From assembly GCA_016707425.1 (NCBI GenBank), contig JADJHU010000005.1:62001-126000 (forward strand): a DNA stretch of 64,000 nt. Direction: 5' to 3'. A program made the translations under genes and the position numbers. Shown here piece by piece: positions 23,870 through 31,997 of this stretch (its first letter is position 1; each line of letters starts with the position of its first letter). A model generated the notes under the pieces. It worked only from the letters and a program-made list of their open reading frames with translations, did no database searches and had not been told where the DNA came from. Origin of the DNA: Gammaproteobacteria bacterium. Its GTDB lineage: Bacteria > Pseudomonadota > Gammaproteobacteria > Steroidobacterales > Steroidobacteraceae.

Positions 23870-23993
23870 AGGGTTCCGAGAGAGCAGCGCAGCGCGCCCC
23901 TTGCCTCCGGAATTCGGCATACTCGCGCGCCCCGCGCGGCGGCCGACAGGCCGCTCTCGGATATCCGGGGCATTCACGAGGGAGGTTGTAGAG

Positions 23994-24746
23994 ATGCAGA
24001 TGATGATCCGCACCGCATTTGCAGCGGTCGTGCTGGCAGCCGTGTCGCTCGCGCACGCCGCGTCCGGGTGGGTGGGAAAGGGTGAGGCGGGATTTGTCAT
24101 GGCACGCGGCAATACGGACACGGACGCGGCCAATGCGAAGCTCGAAATTGCCCGGAAACTGGATCGCTGGAAACACACCTTTGGCCTCGCGGGACTCTAT
24201 GCGCGTAGCGGTGAGATGACGACCGCGCAGCGCTGGGACACGCGCTGGCAGACAGACTACGACTTCACTGCGCGGCTCTTCGGCTTCGGTGCGGCACGCT
24301 ACGAGAAGGACCGGTTCAGTGGGTTCGATTACCAGGCCTCGCTTGCGGCAGGCGTTGGTTACCGCCTCATCGACGAGGACGCGACGAAGCTCACTGCGCA
24401 GGTGGGCGCCGGTTATCGCGGCTTGCGCGAGGAACTGCTGATCAAGGACCCGCTGGGGCGCGTGGTCGATCGCCTGAAGGGTGACAGCTCGGGCGACGTC
24501 ATCCTGAATGCGGGTATGAAATTCGAGCATGCCTTCAACGACGCAACGAAGCTGCTCGACAGCCTGCTGGTGGAATCGGGCTCCGACAATACTCAGGTCG
24601 TCAACCAGCTGGCCCTGCAGGTCAGAATGACCGATGTCCTGGCGCTCGCGCTTGGCTATGAGATACGCAACAACAGCAACCCGCCGGCCGGGCTCGAGAA
24701 GACGGACAAGCTCACCACCGTGAACCTGGTCTACGAGATCAGGTAG
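23994..24746 (+). CDS. DUF481-family outer-membrane beta-barrel protein
   Basis: A 250-aa exported protein. Signal peptide MQMMIRTAFAAVVLAAVSLA cut after AHA, then alternating strands typical of DUF481 (GWVGKGEAGFVMARGNTDTD; RWQTDYDFTARLFGFGAARYEKDRF; LAAGVGYRLI) ending in the outer-membrane C-terminal signature NLVYEIR with an aromatic residue four from the end. ATG 23994 follows GGGAGG at about 9 bases; the frame upstream runs into ssrA and is not used. Function of the family is not established. Confidence 0.82.
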   Translation: MQMMIRTAFAAVVLAAVSLAHAASGWVGKGEAGFVMARGNTDTDAANAKLEIARKLDRWKHTFGLAGLYARSGEMTTAQRWDTRWQTDYDFTARLFGFGAARYEKDRFSGFDYQASLAAGVGYRLIDEDATKLTAQVGAGYRGLREELLIKDPLGRVVDRLKGDSSGDVILNAGMKFEHAFNDATKLLDSLLVESGSDNTQVVNQLALQVRMTDVLALALGYEIRNNSNPPAGLEKTDKLTTVNLVYEIR

Positions 24747-24762
24747 GGCCGCGGGCCGAGCG

Positions 24763-24789
24763 TGCGCCGTGGCGTTCAGCCACGGCGCA
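24763..24789. terminator. Perfect hairpin between convergent DUF481 and smpB genes
   Basis: TGCGCCGTGGC (24763-24773), loop GTTCA, GCCACGGCGCA (24779-24789): an 11-pair perfect stem that overlaps the smpB stop codon. There is no T run on either side, so it may act as a bidirectional barrier or RNA 3'-end protector rather than a classical intrinsic terminator. Confidence 0.6.
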
Positions 24790-25243
24790 GCAGCCGCGCC
24801 TGGTCGCGCTGCCAGTCGCGCGTCTTCTCGGCGCTGCGCTTGTCGTGCTGCTTCTTGCCTTTCGCGAGTCCGACACGCAGCTTTGCCCGCCCGTTCTTCC
24901 AGTAGAGTTCGAGGGGCACGAGCGTATAGCCGCGCCGCTCGACGGCGCCGAGGAGATGCGCGAGCTCGCTGCGCTTCAGCAGGAGCTTGCGGGTGCGCGC
25001 GGGATCGGCCTCGACATGTGTCGAGGCACTCGGCAGCGGCGCGAAGTGTGCGCCGATCAGGAATGCCTCCCCGTTGCGCAGATACACATAGGCTTCCGTC
25101 AGCTGCGCGCGCCCGGCGCGCAGAGCCTTGACCTCCCAGCCCTGCAGTGCGAGCCCCGCCTCGTAGCGCTCCTCGATGAAGTAATCGAAGCGCGCCTTGC
25201 GGTTTTCCGCGATCAGCGGCGATTTCTCGGCGACTTTGCCCAT
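24776..25243 (-). CDS. smpB: SsrA-binding protein SmpB
   Basis: Binds tmRNA and mimics the codon-anticodon part during trans-translation. 155 aa, usual length. Family landmarks: LIAENRKARFDYFIEERYEAG, GWEVKALRAGRAQLTEAYV, LLLKRSELAHLLG, and the basic C-terminal tail KGKKQHDKRSAEKTRDWQRD that enters the mRNA channel. ATG 25243 is the family start; the open frame beyond it to 25723 runs antisense to rnfH. Its RNA partner ssrA lies nearby on the same strand. Confidence 0.96.
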   Translation of the reverse strand: MGKVAEKSPLIAENRKARFDYFIEERYEAGLALQGWEVKALRAGRAQLTEAYVYLRNGEAFLIGAHFAPLPSASTHVEADPARTRKLLLKRSELAHLLGAVERRGYTLVPLELYWKNGRAKLRVGLAKGKKQHDKRSAEKTRDWQRDQARLLRRG

Positions 25244-25362
25244 GGATGCCTTTCGGGTGCGGCGCGCATTGTACCCGGCGTGGTTGTGGGGTCGTCCGTG
25301 ATCTCCGAGAATGCTTCGGATGCGAGAGACCCATTGCCCGATGCCGGGTGCGCACCCCGTCG

Positions 25363-25668
25363 ATGGTTGAGGCCGGTTGTAAGCGCTGCGTGGTCGTCTG
25401 GGCGTTGCACGAACGACAGCGGCAGTGGGCGGTGGAGCTGCCGCTCCGGGCGAGCATCCAGGATGCACTCGAGGCCGCGCGGCGACTGGCGGGCGACGAA
25501 GGCGTTCCCTGGGAGACGGCGGAGACGGGGATCTACGGTGAGCCGCACCCGCGCGACAGCGTTCCGCGCGATGGCGATCGCATCGAGCTCTATCGCCCGC
25601 TTCCCGTTGACCCGCGTGAAGGGCGGCGCGCCCGCGTGCAGAAGCTGCGCCGCGCGCAGCGACGGTGA
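25363..25668 (+). CDS. rnfH: RnfH/RatB-family ubiquitin-like protein (UPF0125)
   Basis: A 101-aa beta-grasp protein: CVVVWALHERQRQWAVELP strands, helix SIQDALEAARRL, and the signature GIYGEPHPRDSVPRDGDRIELYRPLPVDP. In many gammaproteobacteria it follows ratA next to smpB. Here ratA is missing and rnfH is directly divergent from smpB. The last 20 residues are basic. Start ATG 25363 in CGATGGTTGAG; GTG 25348 is an alternative. Function unknown despite the name. Confidence 0.85.
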   Translation: MVEAGCKRCVVVWALHERQRQWAVELPLRASIQDALEAARRLAGDEGVPWETAETGIYGEPHPRDSVPRDGDRIELYRPLPVDPREGRRARVQKLRRAQRR

Positions 25669-25827
25669 ATTGCCGTCCCGGGTTCAGACTGTGCGAATTC
25701 GTCCGCGCGGCGCGCTGCGGCATTTACGGCTTGTCGCGTGCTCCTGTCTGTGGCCGAATGGCACGAGTGCGCACGCAGCGGTGCGGATCCGATCCGCACG
25801 GCTGCGCGAAGCGAGTGAGGAGCAGAC

Positions 25828-26229
25828 ATGTCGAGGCTGACCGAGGATCAGATGCGGCAGCTCAGCGGGCTGATGGACGCACGCTGGGACCGCGAGATGA
25901 AGGAGATTCGCGGGATCGCGGAGCGCTATCGCGACGAACGCCGCCAGGAGGTGCTCGCCGGGCGGGCTGCCGATCGGCTGGACGAGGCGCTGGCGGAGAT
26001 TGCGCTGAGCGAGACCTACGCGATCGTCCGGCAGGACATCGAGGACGTGCGTGACATCGCTGCGGCACGCCGCCGCATTGCCGCGGGGACGTACGGGAAC
26101 TGCACCGACTGCGACGGCGAGATCGCGTACGCACGCCTGCAGGCGTATCCGACGGCGAAGCGCTGCATTCGCTGCCAGGAGGAGCACGAGCGCAGGAAGG
26201 CGATGCGGGAAGGGCGCGGCGCACCGTAG
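25828..26229 (+). CDS. TraR/DksA-family zinc-finger protein
   Basis: A 133-aa DksA/TraR-like protein. Helical coiled part (MRQLSGLMDARWDREMKEI) followed by the C4 zinc finger with Cys pairs in NCTDCDGEIAY and RCIRCQEE. Full-length DksA binds the RNA-polymerase secondary channel with ppGpp; this shorter form lacks the DxxDxA coiled-coil tip I would look for, so a DksA-like activity is not assured. GAGGAG lies 6 bases before ATG 25828. First of four closely set genes with a stress flavour. Confidence 0.82.
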   Translation: MSRLTEDQMRQLSGLMDARWDREMKEIRGIAERYRDERRQEVLAGRAADRLDEALAEIALSETYAIVRQDIEDVRDIAAARRRIAAGTYGNCTDCDGEIAYARLQAYPTAKRCIRCQEEHERRKAMREGRGAP

Positions 26230-26291
26230 TCCGGCGCAGAGCCTGACGCACCCTGCCTCCTTCCAATACTTCTACCAAGGACGCAACGACC

Positions 26292-26795
26292 ATGCGATTG
26301 CAGGAAATCATGACCACCGGCGTGCTCACCATCGGACCTGACGAGCGGGCCAGCGATGCCTGGGCGCGGATGGAAGTCGAGCGGATCCGCCATCTCGTCG
26401 TAACGGAACGGGGCCGCCTCCTCGGGATTCTCTCGGAGCGCGATCTCGGCGGTGCGAAGGGCGACCCCCTGCGGCAGGGTCGTACCGTCCGGGATCTGAT
26501 GTCCCAGCGGGTGGTCAGCGCGAAGCCAGGCACGACGCTGCGCCAGGCGGCCAACCTCATGCGTGGGCGCATGATCGGCGCGCTGCCTGTGCTCGAGGAT
26601 GGCCGGGTGGTCGGTATCGTGACCGCGACCGACGTACTCGAGGAGCTCGGGCGTGGGTCGAGCCGTCCGACGGTTCGTGCGGCTCGGCAGTCGATGCGCC
26701 GGCCGCCTGCGAGCGCGCGCCGCGCAGCCGCGCAGCGCACCGCCGGTGCCGCCAAACGGGGAACCCGCGGTGCGACCGCGGGAAGAAGAGCGTGA
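26292..26795 (+). CDS. Two-CBS-domain protein with arginine-rich tail
   Basis: A 167-aa protein with two CBS motifs (MTTGVLTIGPDERASDAW..HLVVTERGRLLGILSERDL; MSQRVVSAKPGTTLRQA..ALPVLEDGRVVGIVTATDV), a pair that binds adenine nucleotides and senses energy state. From about residue 128 the protein is a disordered Arg/Ala-rich tail (MRRPPASARRAAAQRTAGA) resembling histone H1-like tails, unusual for a CBS protein. It overlaps the next gene as GTGA, implying coupled translation with the HPF-like protein. Confidence 0.85.
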   Translation: MRLQEIMTTGVLTIGPDERASDAWARMEVERIRHLVVTERGRLLGILSERDLGGAKGDPLRQGRTVRDLMSQRVVSAKPGTTLRQAANLMRGRMIGALPVLEDGRVVGIVTATDVLEELGRGSSRPTVRAARQSMRRPPASARRAAAQRTAGAAKRGTRGATAGRRA

Positions 26796-27334
26796 GGCGC
26801 ACCGGGAAGCGGGGCGGCCGCAGCAAGACCGCACCCACGGGCAAGGCAAAGACCACGGGCCGCATCACTCCCGCGCTGGGGCGCGATCGGGTACGCCAGC
26901 CGGACAGTCGGCGGCGTGCACCGATGCCTGCGCGCGTCGGCCGTGCAACCAAGCGCGTCGCCGGCCGCACGGCCGTCACTTCGATCCCGGCCTACATCAG
27001 GTCGACAGGGGCCGGACTACTGGACTCGGCCGACAGGGATTACCTGCGGCGCAAGCTCGGTCGCAGGCTCGGAAAGTTTGCGGAGGTCATCGAACGGGCG
27101 AGCGTACGCGTGCAGGACGTGAACGGACCGCGCGGCGGAGTCGACAAGCGCTGCCAGATAAAGGTCGTGCTGAGCGGGCTGCCGAGCGTGATGATCGATG
27201 AGCGCCACGAGTCGACCCAGGCCGCGATGGATCGCGCGCTCGCACGCGCCGAGCGGGCCGTGCGCCAGGCCGTGGACCGACGGCGCACGAAACCGCTGAA
27301 GCCCCGCACGCGCAGATTGCGCACGGCGGGGTAG
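26792..27334 (+). CDS. HPF/RaiA-family ribosome hibernation factor with basic N-terminal extension
   Basis: A 180-aa protein. The HPF/RaiA fold covers residues about 65-165 (DYLRRKLGRRLGKFAEVIERA, VRVQDVNGPRGGVDKRCQI, AAMDRALARAERAVRQAVDR), which binds the 30S decoding region and idles ribosomes under stress. The first 60 residues are Arg/Lys/Gly-rich and low complexity, not part of normal HPF, mirroring the tail of the upstream CBS protein. GTG 26792 is set by the GTGA overlap; an internal ATG (AP-MPARVGRATKR) would give a shorter protein. Confidence 0.78.
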   Translation: MRRTGKRGGRSKTAPTGKAKTTGRITPALGRDRVRQPDSRRRAPMPARVGRATKRVAGRTAVTSIPAYIRSTGAGLLDSADRDYLRRKLGRRLGKFAEVIERASVRVQDVNGPRGGVDKRCQIKVVLSGLPSVMIDERHESTQAAMDRALARAERAVRQAVDRRRTKPLKPRTRRLRTAG

Positions 27335-27365
27335 CGAGAGCGCTTCGCTGCGAAAGGAGCCGACA

Positions 27366-28241
27366 ATGCCCCTGCAATGGTATCGACGACCACGACTGGT
27401 GATCCTCAGTCCGGACAGCCCGGTGCTCGACGCCGCTCGAGCCATCGAGCAGAACCGGATCGGGGCGCTCCTCGTGCAGGACCGGGGGCGGATCGTCGGC
27501 ATCGTCACGGATCGCGATCTCGCTGTCCGCGTGCTGGGTCGCGCACTCGATCCGCGCACGACGACTGTCGGTGAGATCATGACGCCATCGCCGCTGACGC
27601 TCGGCCCTCAGGACAGCCGGGAGGATGCAATCCGGCTCATGCAGGAGTGCAATGTCCGGCGCATCCCGATCGTCGAAGACGGGCGCGTGGTCGGCATCGT
27701 GACACTCGACGACCTGCTGCTCGACGAGGCCGCGCCGCTCGAGGAGCTCGCGGCGATTGTGCAGGCACAGCTCGGGGAGGGTGGGCCCGCCGGCAGTGGG
27801 CGCTCGCCAGCGAGCCGGCGCAGGCTGGCGCGCGCCGAGGCGACTCTGGGGCGGCTGCTGAGCCAGGTGCGCGCGGATGCGGGGCTGAACGACCCTGAGC
27901 AGGTACGCACTGCCCTCGACGTGGTGCTCGGTGCGCTGGTGCGCCGGCTCACGCCCGAAGAGGCGGCCGATCTCGTGGCACAGCTGCCTTCGCTGCTGCA
28001 GCCGCAGCTGCGTGCGCTGCCTGCGGGTCCTGACAAGTCCGTCACGCGGGCGTCGATCGAAAGCGAGCTCGCCAGCCGCCTGGGCATGGGTGCCGCTCGT
28101 GCGGCAGAGCTCCTTGCTGCCGTTGCGGGCACGATCGCGTTGACCATCAGCCCGGGCCAGGCAGAGGATGTGCGCGGTCAGCTTCCTGCGGAGCTGCGCA
28201 GCATCTTCACGGTCCGCGGCGGCGCCGGCTGGATGTTGTAG
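27366..28241 (+). CDS. CBS-domain protein fused to DUF2267
   Basis: A 291-aa protein. Two CBS motifs in the first 120 residues (LVILSPDSPVLDAARAIEQNRIGALLV; MTPSPLTLGPQDSREDAIRLMQECNVRRIPIV) and a C-terminal DUF2267 helical domain (LLSQVRADAGLNDPEQVRTA, RLTPEEAADLVAQLPSLLQ). The final part (PGQAEDVRGQLPAEL RSIF) repeats the DUF2267 style. AAAGGAG precedes ATG 27366. Probably an energy-sensing regulator belonging with the DksA-like, CBS and HPF genes upstream; partner unknown. Confidence 0.83.
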   Translation: MPLQWYRRPRLVILSPDSPVLDAARAIEQNRIGALLVQDRGRIVGIVTDRDLAVRVLGRALDPRTTTVGEIMTPSPLTLGPQDSREDAIRLMQECNVRRIPIVEDGRVVGIVTLDDLLLDEAAPLEELAAIVQAQLGEGGPAGSGRSPASRRRLARAEATLGRLLSQVRADAGLNDPEQVRTALDVVLGALVRRLTPEEAADLVAQLPSLLQPQLRALPAGPDKSVTRASIESELASRLGMGAARAAELLAAVAGTIALTISPGQAEDVRGQLPAELRSIFTVRGGAGWML

Positions 28242-28278
28242 CGGACGCCGGTCCAGCGCCGCGATACGCGCGGCGAGA

Positions 28279-28701
28279 TCAGGAGGAGGGCGCGGCCATG
28301 CCGGCGCCATGGGCTTCGACGGCGTCGGCGCTGCCTGGCCTCGCCGTGGGCGCCGAGGCGGGAGGCGGCAGACCCTGGCGCTCGAAACGGGCCACCTTGT
28401 CACCCTCGAAATACACTGTGAGCAGGCGTCGCTCCGGCTTCCCGAGCCGCTTGGTCTTCAGGAAGTAGAGATAATCCCAGCGCTCGCGGTCGAAGGCATC
28501 CGGAACCATCGGCGTGCCGAGCAGATAACGGACCTGGCTGCGGGTCATGCCGGTCTGCAGCTGCTCGATTGCCTTGGGATCCAGGTAATTGCCCTGCTGG
28601 ATGTTCATGCGATACACGCAGGCGCTTGCCGTGCAGGCGAGGGCCGCGACCATCGCCAGACGGGCGGCACGGCGCAGGAAACAGGCGCGGGGGTGATTCA
28701 T
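28279..28701 (-). CDS. bamE: Outer-membrane protein assembly factor BamE (lipoprotein)
   Basis: A lipoprotein of the BAM complex that stabilises BamD-BamA. The signal ends in lipobox TASAC (Cys28), followed by the conserved IQQGNYLD, GMTRSQVRYLLGTP and DRERWDYLYFLK segments. A Pro/Ala-rich tail of about 30 residues extends beyond the usual fold. Divergent from fur, with the usual bamE-fur arrangement of this class. 140 aa. Confidence 0.95.
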   Translation of the reverse strand: MNHPRACFLRRAARLAMVAALACTASACVYRMNIQQGNYLDPKAIEQLQTGMTRSQVRYLLGTPMVPDAFDRERWDYLYFLKTKRLGKPERRLLTVYFEGDKVARFERQGLPPPASAPTARPGSADAVEAHGAGMAAPSS

Positions 28702-28716
28702 ACCGGCTCGTTGCGG

Positions 28717-28735
28717 GATAATCGGAAATGATAAC
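28717..28735 (+). promoter_or_regulatory. Possible Fur box in the bamE-fur gap
   Basis: GATAAT (28717-28722) and GATAAC (28730-28735) are direct repeats 13 bases apart, in an AT-rich patch between the divergent genes. GATAAT hexamers are the unit of Fur boxes, so Fur may control its own gene. If the fur start is GTG 28755, the site lies in the 5' region. Weak evidence. Confidence 0.3.
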
Positions 28736-28754
28736 CGAACATGGGCGGGCTGGA

Positions 28755-29183
28755 GTGGAAGGCAAGGATCTTCGCAAGGCGGGCCTCAAGGTCACGCTGC
28801 CGCGGCTGAAGATACTCGAGATCCTCGAGGGCAATGCCACGCGGCATTTCTCGGCCGAGGATATCTACCGGACGCTGCTGGAGTCGAACGAGGACATCGG
28901 GCTCGCGACGGTATATCGCGTGCTCACGCAGTTCGAGGCGGCGGGACTGGTTAAGCGCCATTACTTCGAGGAAGGCACGGCCGTGTTCGAGCTGCACCAG
29001 GGCCCGCACCATGATCACATCGTCTGCCTCGACTGCGGCTGGGTCGAGGAGTTCGTGGAGCCCGAGATCGAGAAGCGGCAGACGGTCGTTGCCGGGCGGC
29101 TCGGATTCACGATCCGCCATCACTCGCTGATTCTCTACGGCCACTGCCAGCGGGCAAACTGCCCCCACCGCCGGCGCTCCTGA
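28755..29183 (+). CDS. fur: Ferric uptake regulator Fur
   Basis: Iron-responsive repressor of iron-acquisition genes. Winged helix KAGLKVTLPRLKILEILE and DIYRTLLESNEDIGLATVYRVL; metal site HQGPHHDHIVCLDCG; second Cys pair CQRANC near the end. I prefer GTG 28755, giving MEGKDLRKAGLKVT-type start as in related Fur proteins (actual codon after GTG is Glu); ATG 28728 adds nine residues and lacks a clear ribosome site. 142 aa from GTG. Divergent from bamE. Confidence 0.94.
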   Translation: MEGKDLRKAGLKVTLPRLKILEILEGNATRHFSAEDIYRTLLESNEDIGLATVYRVLTQFEAAGLVKRHYFEEGTAVFELHQGPHHDHIVCLDCGWVEEFVEPEIEKRQTVVAGRLGFTIRHHSLILYGHCQRANCPHRRRS

Positions 29184-29201
29184 TCCCCCGCGCGTCGGCG
29201 C

Positions 29202-30935
29202 TCAGGGCTTCCTGCGTCCCGTCCGCGTGGCCGGTGTCGGGGGTGCGCTGTCCGTATCCGGGGCGCTGCGCGCGCGGCGCAGCATCTCGAGCGCATGTTC
29301 CCGCGCCTTGCCGGTCACCTCGATGCCGCCGAGCATGCGTGCGAGCTCTTCGATCCGTCCCTCGGGCGTCAGCTCCGAAATGGTGGTGCGCGTGGAGCGG
29401 CCGTCCGTGAGCTTGGCGACGCGCAGGTGATGGTGACCCTGTGAGGCGACCTGTGGGAGGTGCGTGACACAGAGTGCCTGCGCGCGGGCACCGAGTGCGG
29501 CGAGCTCACGGCCCACGATCTCGGCAACCGCTCCGCCGATGCCGGCGTCGACCTCGTCGAACACCATGCAGCGCACCTGCTGCCCCGCGCATGAGACCTG
29601 CACGGCGAGGGACAGGCGGGCGAGCTCGCCGCCGGAGGCCACTTTGGAGAGCGCTCGCATCGGCTGGCCGGGATTCGCCGTGACGCGGAATTCCACGGCA
29701 TCGAGTCCGTGCGGTGTGGGTTCTGCGGGTTCGAGCGTGGCGACTTCGATCTGCAGCCGCCCGCCCGTCATGCCGAGCACCTGCATGCGGGCCGTGATCT
29801 CTTTCGAAAGTGCTCCGGCAGCGGTCGAGCGTCGTGCGGAGAGCTGCCGCGCCAGGGCGCGGTAGCTCTCGAGGGCTGCCGCCTGGTCGCGGCGCAGGGT
29901 GGCGAGATCGGTCTCGACACGTTCGAGTGTGCCGAGGTCGCTCGCAAGTTCCGTGGAGCGCGCGAGCAGGTCGGCGGTGCCGACCCGATGCTTGCGCGCG
30001 AGTTCCTCGATGGCAGCGAGCCGGCGCTCCACGTGCTCCTGACGGGCCGTGTCGACTTCCAGGCTCTCGAGGTAGTGCTGCAGCTCACGGGCGGCCTCGC
30101 GCACCTGGATACTGGCCTCTTCGATGAATGGCGCCACGACGGCGAGCTTCGGGTCGTGTACGCCGGTCGCTCTGAGTGCCCCGAGTGCGCGGGCGAGGCC
30201 GGTATGCACGCTCGCTTCGTCGGACTCGTACAGCTGAGCGAGCGCGGTCTGGGCGGCCTCTGCGAGGCGGCCACGATTGGCGAGGCGCCTGCGCTCCTCG
30301 GCGAGTGCTGCAGCCTCACCGGGCTCGAGCTCGAGGGCCTGCAGCTCGCGCACCTGATAGCGCAGGAGCTCGAGGCGGGCCTCCCGGTCTCGGGCCTGGG
30401 CTTCGAGCTCGAGGGTGCGCTCGAGGAGCGCCATCCAGCTGCGGTAGGCGATGTCCACCTGTCCGACGAGTCTCTCCAGCCGGCCATAGTCGTCGAGCAG
30501 TGCGCGCTGTGCGGCAGTGCGCGTGAGGCTCTGGAATTCGTGCTGGCCATGAATATCGACGAGATGGTTGCCGACCTCGCGCAGCAGCTGCACCGGCACG
30601 ACCTGGCCGTTGAGATAGCTACGGGAGCGGCCATCACCCGAAACGACCCGGCGGATCGTGAGCTCGTCCTCGGCCGCGACCGATTGCTCCACGAGGAGCT
30701 GCCTGAGTTCCCGTGGTGCACCGGTGAGGCTGAACGTGGCCGAGACCTCGGCACGCTCCGCACCGTGCCGGACGCTGTCGGCGCCTGCCCGACCGCCCGC
30801 GATGAGCTGCAGGGCATCGACGACGATCGATTTGCCGGCTCCCGTCTCGCCGGTGAGCACCGTCAGCCCGGGGCGAAGCTCGAGTTCCGCTGCATCGATG
30901 ATCGCGAAGTCGCGAATCTGCAGATGGGTCAGCAT
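29202..30935 (-). CDS. recN: DNA repair protein RecN
   Basis: An SMC-like ATPase that acts early in recombinational repair of double-strand breaks. N-terminal Walker A GETGAGKS after MLTHLQIRDFAIID; long central coiled coil (Glu/Ala/Arg heptads); C-terminal signature LARLSLAVQVS and Walker B VFDEVDAGIGG. 577 aa from ATG 30935, a normal length; the frame beyond to 30986 is not needed. nadK lies 25 bases upstream on the same strand, the common nadK-recN pairing. No SOS box was evident in the short gap. Confidence 0.95.
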   Translation of the reverse strand: MLTHLQIRDFAIIDAAELELRPGLTVLTGETGAGKSIVVDALQLIAGGRAGADSVRHGAERAEVSATFSLTGAPRELRQLLVEQSVAAEDELTIRRVVSGDGRSRSYLNGQVVPVQLLREVGNHLVDIHGQHEFQSLTRTAAQRALLDDYGRLERLVGQVDIAYRSWMALLERTLELEAQARDREARLELLRYQVRELQALELEPGEAAALAEERRRLANRGRLAEAAQTALAQLYESDEASVHTGLARALGALRATGVHDPKLAVVAPFIEEASIQVREAARELQHYLESLEVDTARQEHVERRLAAIEELARKHRVGTADLLARSTELASDLGTLERVETDLATLRRDQAAALESYRALARQLSARRSTAAGALSKEITARMQVLGMTGGRLQIEVATLEPAEPTPHGLDAVEFRVTANPGQPMRALSKVASGGELARLSLAVQVSCAGQQVRCMVFDEVDAGIGGAVAEIVGRELAALGARAQALCVTHLPQVASQGHHHLRVAKLTDGRSTRTTISELTPEGRIEELARMLGGIEVTGKAREHALEMLRRARSAPDTDSAPPTPATRTGRRKP

Positions 30936-30960
30936 GGGGCGGCGGATGTCCTTCCGGGGG

Positions 30961-31854
30961 TCATCGTGCCGGCGTCGTGCCGCCACGTCCCCAGTGGAGC
31001 TTCGAGCGCAGAAGCCGGAAGTAATCGTGCCCGCTCGGGTGCAGAAGAGTGATGTGCTGCGGTGCCGGGCGCACTTCGAGTCGGTCCCCGGCGACGAACT
31101 CCGCGAGCACGATGCCGTCGCAGGTCACCTGCCCGCGCGTGTCGGGGCGCTCGATCAGGCGCACGTCGATCGTGGAGCGCCCGGAGACGATGATCGGACG
31201 ATCCGAGAGCGTGTGCGGGCAGATCGGGGCGAGGACGAGCACGTCGAGGTGGGGCTCGACGATCGGTCCGCCGCAGGAGAGCGCATAGGCGGTCGAACCC
31301 GTCGCCGTGGCGACGATGAGCCCGTCGCCGCCGTGGGTGTTCACATAGCGTCCGTCGATCCAGGTCTCGAAATCGATCATGCGACCCGTACCCCACTTCT
31401 GGAGCACGACATCGTTGAGTGCGAAGCTCTCGAGGCGTGTGCCATCGGCGTAATGCACGCAGGCGCACAGCAGCGGGCGGCGGTCGACCTCGCAGCGGCC
31501 TTCGAGCGCAGCCTCGACGCTGGCGAGCATGTCCTGGGGCAGCACATCCGTGAGGAAGCCGAGCCGGCCGCGGTTGATCCCGAGCAGCGGTGTGCCTCGC
31601 TCCGCCACCAGGCGGGCGGCATAGAGCAGCGTCCCATCGCCCCCGATGGCAATGACGAGCTCGGCCCGTTCGACGAGCTCCCGCTCCTCGACCCGCGTGA
31701 GGCGGGTGCAAGGTGCGACGAGGCCGAAGTCCTCGGCGACGAGAATTTCGATCCTGTGGCTTTCGAGGCCGGCTACGAGCGCACTCGCGCTCTCCGCGAC
31801 GCGCGGATCGCTGAGCTTGCCGACCAGCGCGCAGACGCGGGGGCGTGGAGACAT
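30961..31854 (-). CDS. nadK: NAD kinase
   Basis: Phosphorylates NAD to NADP. 297 aa from ATG 31854. Motifs: IGGDGTLLYAARLV (GGDG with catalytic Asp), ALNDVVLQK (NE/ND motif), and the glycine-rich THGGDGLIVATATGSTAYALSCGGPIV. Downstream is recN. An upstream frame to 31890 adds 12 residues (MLQKAAVPSGWT) without family support. Divergent from hrcA. Confidence 0.95.
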   Translation of the reverse strand: MSPRPRVCALVGKLSDPRVAESASALVAGLESHRIEILVAEDFGLVAPCTRLTRVEERELVERAELVIAIGGDGTLLYAARLVAERGTPLLGINRGRLGFLTDVLPQDMLASVEAALEGRCEVDRRPLLCACVHYADGTRLESFALNDVVLQKWGTGRMIDFETWIDGRYVNTHGGDGLIVATATGSTAYALSCGGPIVEPHLDVLVLAPICPHTLSDRPIIVSGRSTIDVRLIERPDTRGQVTCDGIVLAEFVAGDRLEVRPAPQHITLLHPSGHDYFRLLRSKLHWGRGGTTPAR

Positions 31855-31956
31855 GGTCCATCCGCTGGGTACTGCTGCCTTTTGTAGCATGCGGGCGGGC
31901 GGCGGCCAACATGAATTGTGGTGTGGAAGGCCCGGAAACGGGGCGGGCTCATTCGC

Positions 31957-31985
31957 TTGACGCTGTGCGCAGTCGCCGCTAGCGT
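31957..31985 (+). promoter_or_regulatory. Candidate sigma-70 promoter of hrcA
   Basis: TTGACG (31957-31962), 17-base spacer, TAGCGT (31980-31985). Transcription would start near 31992, only about 6 bases before ATG 31998 and 18 before ATG 32010, so the upstream ATG would be close to leaderless. No CIRCE element (TTAGCACTC-N9-GAGTGCTAA) is present here. Confidence 0.5.
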
Positions 31986-31997
31986 GGCTCCGTCTCT

